Assembly (NCBI GenBank): GCA_964606855.1
Contig: CAZSHM010000013.1
Span: 1 to 34,186 of the forward strand
Origin: UBA7185 sp964606855
GTDB lineage: Bacteria > Bacillota > Peptococcia > Peptococcales > Peptococcaceae
Direction: 5' to 3'
DNA: 34,186 nucleotides
Positions 31,932-34,186 of the stretch are shown piece after piece. Under the pieces are notes generated by a model that was given only the letters and a program-made list of their open reading frames with translations, ran no database searches and was not told the origin of the DNA. The translations under genes were made by a program, and so were the position numbers. The first letter of the stretch is position 1. Each line of letters starts with the position of its first letter.

Positions 31932-32942
31932 TCAGATCAGATCCTGCCGCAGCAGCTCCTCGGCAATCTGGACCGCGTTCGTGGCAGCGCCCTTGCGCAG
32001 CTGATCGAACGCGATCCACAGGTTGAGTGCCCTGTCACAGTTCAGATCCCGGCGGATGCGGCCGACATATACCTCGTCGGTGTCGGATGTGAAAAGCGGC
32101 ATGGGGTAGACATTGTTGTGCGGATCATCCTGCACGATGATCCCCGGTTCCGCCGCCATCAGGGCGCGCGCCTCGTCCGGGGAGATGGGCGCTTCGGTCT
32201 CCACGTAGACCGACTCGGAATGGCTGCGGTAGACGGGGACGCGCACCGCCGTCGGGGTGATGGCGATCGCGTCGTCCTCCAGAATTTTGCGCGTCTCGTA
32301 GACCAGTTTCATCTCTTCCTTGGTGTAGTCCTCCTCCACCCAGACATCGATGTGGGGGATCAGATTGAAGGCGATCTGGTGCTGGAACACATGCGGCTCG
32401 ACGGGTTCGCCGGCCAGCGTCTGCCGCACCTGGAGCGTCAGCTCGTCGATGGCTTCCTTGCCGGCACCCGAGACAGCCTGGTAGGTGGAGACAATCACGC
32501 GCGTCACACGGCTCTTTTTATACAGAGGATAGAGCGCCGACACCAAGAGAATCGTGGAGCAGTTGGGGTTGGCGATGAGACCCCGGTGCCGCTTCAGCGC
32601 CTGCGGATTGACCTCCGGCACCACCAGAGGCACGTCCGGCTCCAGACGGAAGGTGCTGCTGTTGTCGATGACGACGCAGCCTTTGGACTGGGCCAAGCGT
32701 CCGAACGCGCGGCTTGCCGGCCCGCCCGCAAAGAGCGCCAGATCGACACCGTCGAAGGACTGCTCCGTTGTCTCCTCCACCTTGTACGTCTCGCCCTGGT
32801 ACGTGATCTCCTGTCCGGCGCTGCGGGCGCTGGCCAGGAGACGCAGCGCTCTGCAGGGAAGTTGGCGCTCCGCCATCACTTTTAAGATTTCCTGTCCTAC
32901 GGCGCCGGTGGCGCCCACCACTGCGATTGACAGTTCTTTCAT
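31932..32942 (-). CDS. asd: Aspartate-semialdehyde dehydrogenase
   Basis: Asd reduces aspartyl phosphate to aspartate semialdehyde with NADPH. The 336-residue protein has the nucleotide-binding VVGATGAVGQEILKVM, the active-site cysteine in ANPNCSTI, STYQAVSGAGKEAIDEL, and the histidine in VRVPVYRSHSESV. GAGGGGG lies about seven bases before ATG 32942. It lies between dapB and dapA; 49 bases separate it from dapB and 80 from dapA. Confidence 0.97.
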   Translation of the reverse strand: MKELSIAVVGATGAVGQEILKVMAERQLPCRALRLLASARSAGQEITYQGETYKVEETTEQSFDGVDLALFAGGPASRAFGRLAQSKGCVVIDNSSTFRLEPDVPLVVPEVNPQALKRHRGLIANPNCSTILLVSALYPLYKKSRVTRVIVSTYQAVSGAGKEAIDELTLQVRQTLAGEPVEPHVFQHQIAFNLIPHIDVWVEEDYTKEEMKLVYETRKILEDDAIAITPTAVRVPVYRSHSESVYVETEAPISPDEARALMAAEPGIIVQDDPHNNVYPMPLFTSDTDEVYVGRIRRDLNCDRALNLWIAFDQLRKGAATNAVQIAEELLRQDLI

Positions 32943-32991
32943 GCCCGTTCCCCCTCGTAGTATCGATTTGCAAGCGAAGACCGCTGCGCTT

Positions 32992-33786
32992 TCAGTCCAG
33001 GATGTTCTCCAGATCCTCCACCAGTCCCGTCCAGCCGCGCACCTTTTTGACCGCCAGGAGAATGCCCGGCATGAAGGATTCCCGCGACATGGAGTCATGG
33101 CGGATCGTCAGGGTCTGCCCCACCCCGCCGAAGATGACTTCCTGGCTGGCCACAAACCCCGGCAGGCGCACGCTGTGCACGCGCATGCCCGCATGCTGCC
33201 CGCCGCGGGCCCCCGGGATCTTCTCATACTCGCCCGCCGCGCCCTGCTGAATGGGCGGACGGTTCCCGGCCATCTTCTCCAGCGTCGTGACTGCGGTGCC
33301 GGAGGGCGCGTCCAGTTTTTTGTCGTGGTGCATCTCGATCACCTCGGCATACGGCAGATACTTGGCGGCCTCCGCTGCGAACTTCATCATCAGCACCGCG
33401 CCGATCGCATAGTTGGCAGCGTGGAACATACCGGTTCCGTGCTCCTCCGCGATTTTCCCCATCTCGGCGCGCTCCCGGGCGCTGAGCCCCGTGGTCCCGC
33501 TCACCACAGCAACCCCCTTCCGGAGCACCTGCGGCACATTCACGCGCATCGCGTCGGCCACCGTGAAATCGATCATGACATCGATCTCCCGCGCCTCCAA
33601 AAGTTGTTCCAGATTGCTCTCAACGACCAGCCCTTCTATCGGGCGCCCGAGCAGCGCGCCCAGATCCATGCCGGTGCAGGTCTTGTCAAAAGCGGCCACC
33701 AGTTCCAGTTCCGCGTCGTCCGCCACACTACGGCAGATCTCGCGGCCCATGCGTCCGCAGGCGCCCATCACTCCAACTCGAATCAT
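32992..33786 (-). CDS. dapB: 4-hydroxy-tetrahydrodipicolinate reductase
   Basis: DapB reduces the DapA product with NAD(P)H. The 264-residue protein starts with the dinucleotide-binding MIRVGVMGACGRMGREIC, has VSGTTGLSARERAEM, and the catalytic region EMHHDKKLDAPSGTA with the paired histidines and lysine. AGGAGGA is six to seven bases before ATG 33786. First gene of the operon, immediately downstream of the lysine leader and terminator. Confidence 0.97.
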   Translation of the reverse strand: MIRVGVMGACGRMGREICRSVADDAELELVAAFDKTCTGMDLGALLGRPIEGLVVESNLEQLLEAREIDVMIDFTVADAMRVNVPQVLRKGVAVVSGTTGLSARERAEMGKIAEEHGTGMFHAANYAIGAVLMMKFAAEAAKYLPYAEVIEMHHDKKLDAPSGTAVTTLEKMAGNRPPIQQGAAGEYEKIPGARGGQHAGMRVHSVRLPGFVASQEVIFGGVGQTLTIRHDSMSRESFMPGILLAVKKVRGWTGLVEDLENILD

Positions 33787-33828
33787 GTTTCTTCCTCCTC
33801 CTGTTTGCGGGCGGCGGCTCTGGGCTAC

Positions 33829-33862
33829 AAAAAAAGCCAAAGGGGGAAAACAGCCCTTCAGC
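33829..33862 (-). terminator. Leader terminator of the lysine riboswitch
   Basis: On the minus strand GCTGAAGGG (33862-33854) pairs with CCCTTTGGC (33844-33836), including two G-U pairs, around a nine-base loop and is followed by seven T (33835-33829). It lies between the aptamer and dapB, as expected for an off switch by early termination. Confidence 0.85.
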
Positions 33863-33891
33863 CCTGGCAGCAAAGCACTCCCCGTCCCATA

Positions 33892-34070
33892 CCAGTAGCA
33901 CAACAACAACCGCCTGGGCGACGACTGCTGACAGTCCTGCACCTGTTCGATACAGCCCCAGCCCGCTCCCGCAGGCCGGAAACGGACTTCGGCAAAACTT
34001 CCTTTCCTACCGGATCGACGATTGCCTGAATCTCCCCTGCAGTACTGATAAGTCCTGCGCCTCTACCCCA
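33892..34070 (-). ncRNA. Lysine riboswitch aptamer (L box)
   Basis: About 179 bases of leader carry the conserved parts of the lysine riboswitch in order: GGGGTAGAGGCGC at the 5' end, AGTA near 34047-34044, GCCGAAG (33993-33987), GGACTGTCA ending at 33929, and GTGCTAC at the 3' end. GUAG and CUAC close the basal helix. The last arm is a 14-pair helix with one mismatch, running from CAGCAG to GTTGTTG. Upstream is a good promoter and downstream a terminator, so lysine binding should stop transcription of dapB-asd-dapA and the three genes after them. The antiterminator pairing was not worked out with confidence. Confidence 0.9.
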
Positions 34071-34127
34071 TCTATGCAGACAAGGTACCCTCGTTCACTT
34101 TTGAAAAAGATCGGTTTGTTGCCTATT

Positions 34128-34156
34128 ATCTTAACATTCCAGCCGCGCGCTGTCAA
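34128..34156 (-). promoter_or_regulatory. Promoter of the lysine operon
   Basis: A perfect TTGACA (34156-34151), 17 bases, then TAAGAT (34133-34128). Transcription from about 34121 gives a leader of about 335 bases. Nothing is recognisable in the last 30 bases of the window. Confidence 0.8.
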
Positions 34157-34186
34157 CCAAGTCCGACTTTCTTTGACAAAAAAATT

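Overview
The window looks like chromosomal DNA from a GC-rich, strictly anaerobic member of the Bacillota (Clostridia or Negativicutes; I cannot decide which). Pointers are the Bacillota-type set aroQ, M24 peptidase, efp and a zinc-ribbon acidic protein in one operon, a lysine riboswitch before the dap genes, sigma-A promoters with AGGAGG ribosome binding sites, an exported [FeFe]-hydrogenase, and a CadC-type ArsR regulator. Nearly all genes lie on the minus strand. I see no insertion sequence, phage gene, CRISPR array, rRNA or convincing tRNA.

Layout from left to right. (1) 1-1188: a divergent control region and a LytTR response regulator on the plus strand. Two opposed promoters carry the same operator at the same distance from their -35 boxes. 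(2) 1185-9003, minus: a very large two-module DUF445 membrane protein followed by sbcD and sbcC. (3) 9038-14392, minus: a nitroreductase, an ArsR/CadC-type regulator, and a three-gene operon for a Tat-exported [FeFe]-hydrogenase with a four-cluster ferredoxin subunit and an NrfD-type membrane subunit, closed by a terminator. (4) 14524-17438: a small plus-strand orphan, an RlpA-type cell-wall protein, an AT-rich hairpin-forming stretch, and a second plus-strand orphan. (5) 17466-21456, minus: rnhB, then the operon aroQ - M24 peptidase - efp - CD1247-like protein. (6) 21595-29311, minus: a type IV pilus/type II secretion-like operon (ATPase, platform protein, pseudopilins in H-I-J-K order) in which tldD sits between J and K and tldE follows K. 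(7) 29347-34156, minus: a lysine-riboswitch-controlled operon dapB-asd-dapA that continues into a nicotinamidase-like hydrolase, a YbgC-like thioesterase and an orphan gene.

How the parts work together. dapB, asd and dapA supply early steps from aspartate to diaminopimelate and lysine, and the leader should switch them off when lysine is plentiful. The hydrogenase operon would exchange electrons between H2 outside the membrane and a membrane carrier. SbcCD is a DNA-end and hairpin nuclease. The pilus-like operon would assemble a short surface filament or DNA-uptake pseudopilus; the TldD/TldE protease woven into it is the most unusual gene arrangement in the window.

Most functional calls rest on recognisable motifs. 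Operators, promoters and RNA folds were read by eye and not scored by software.
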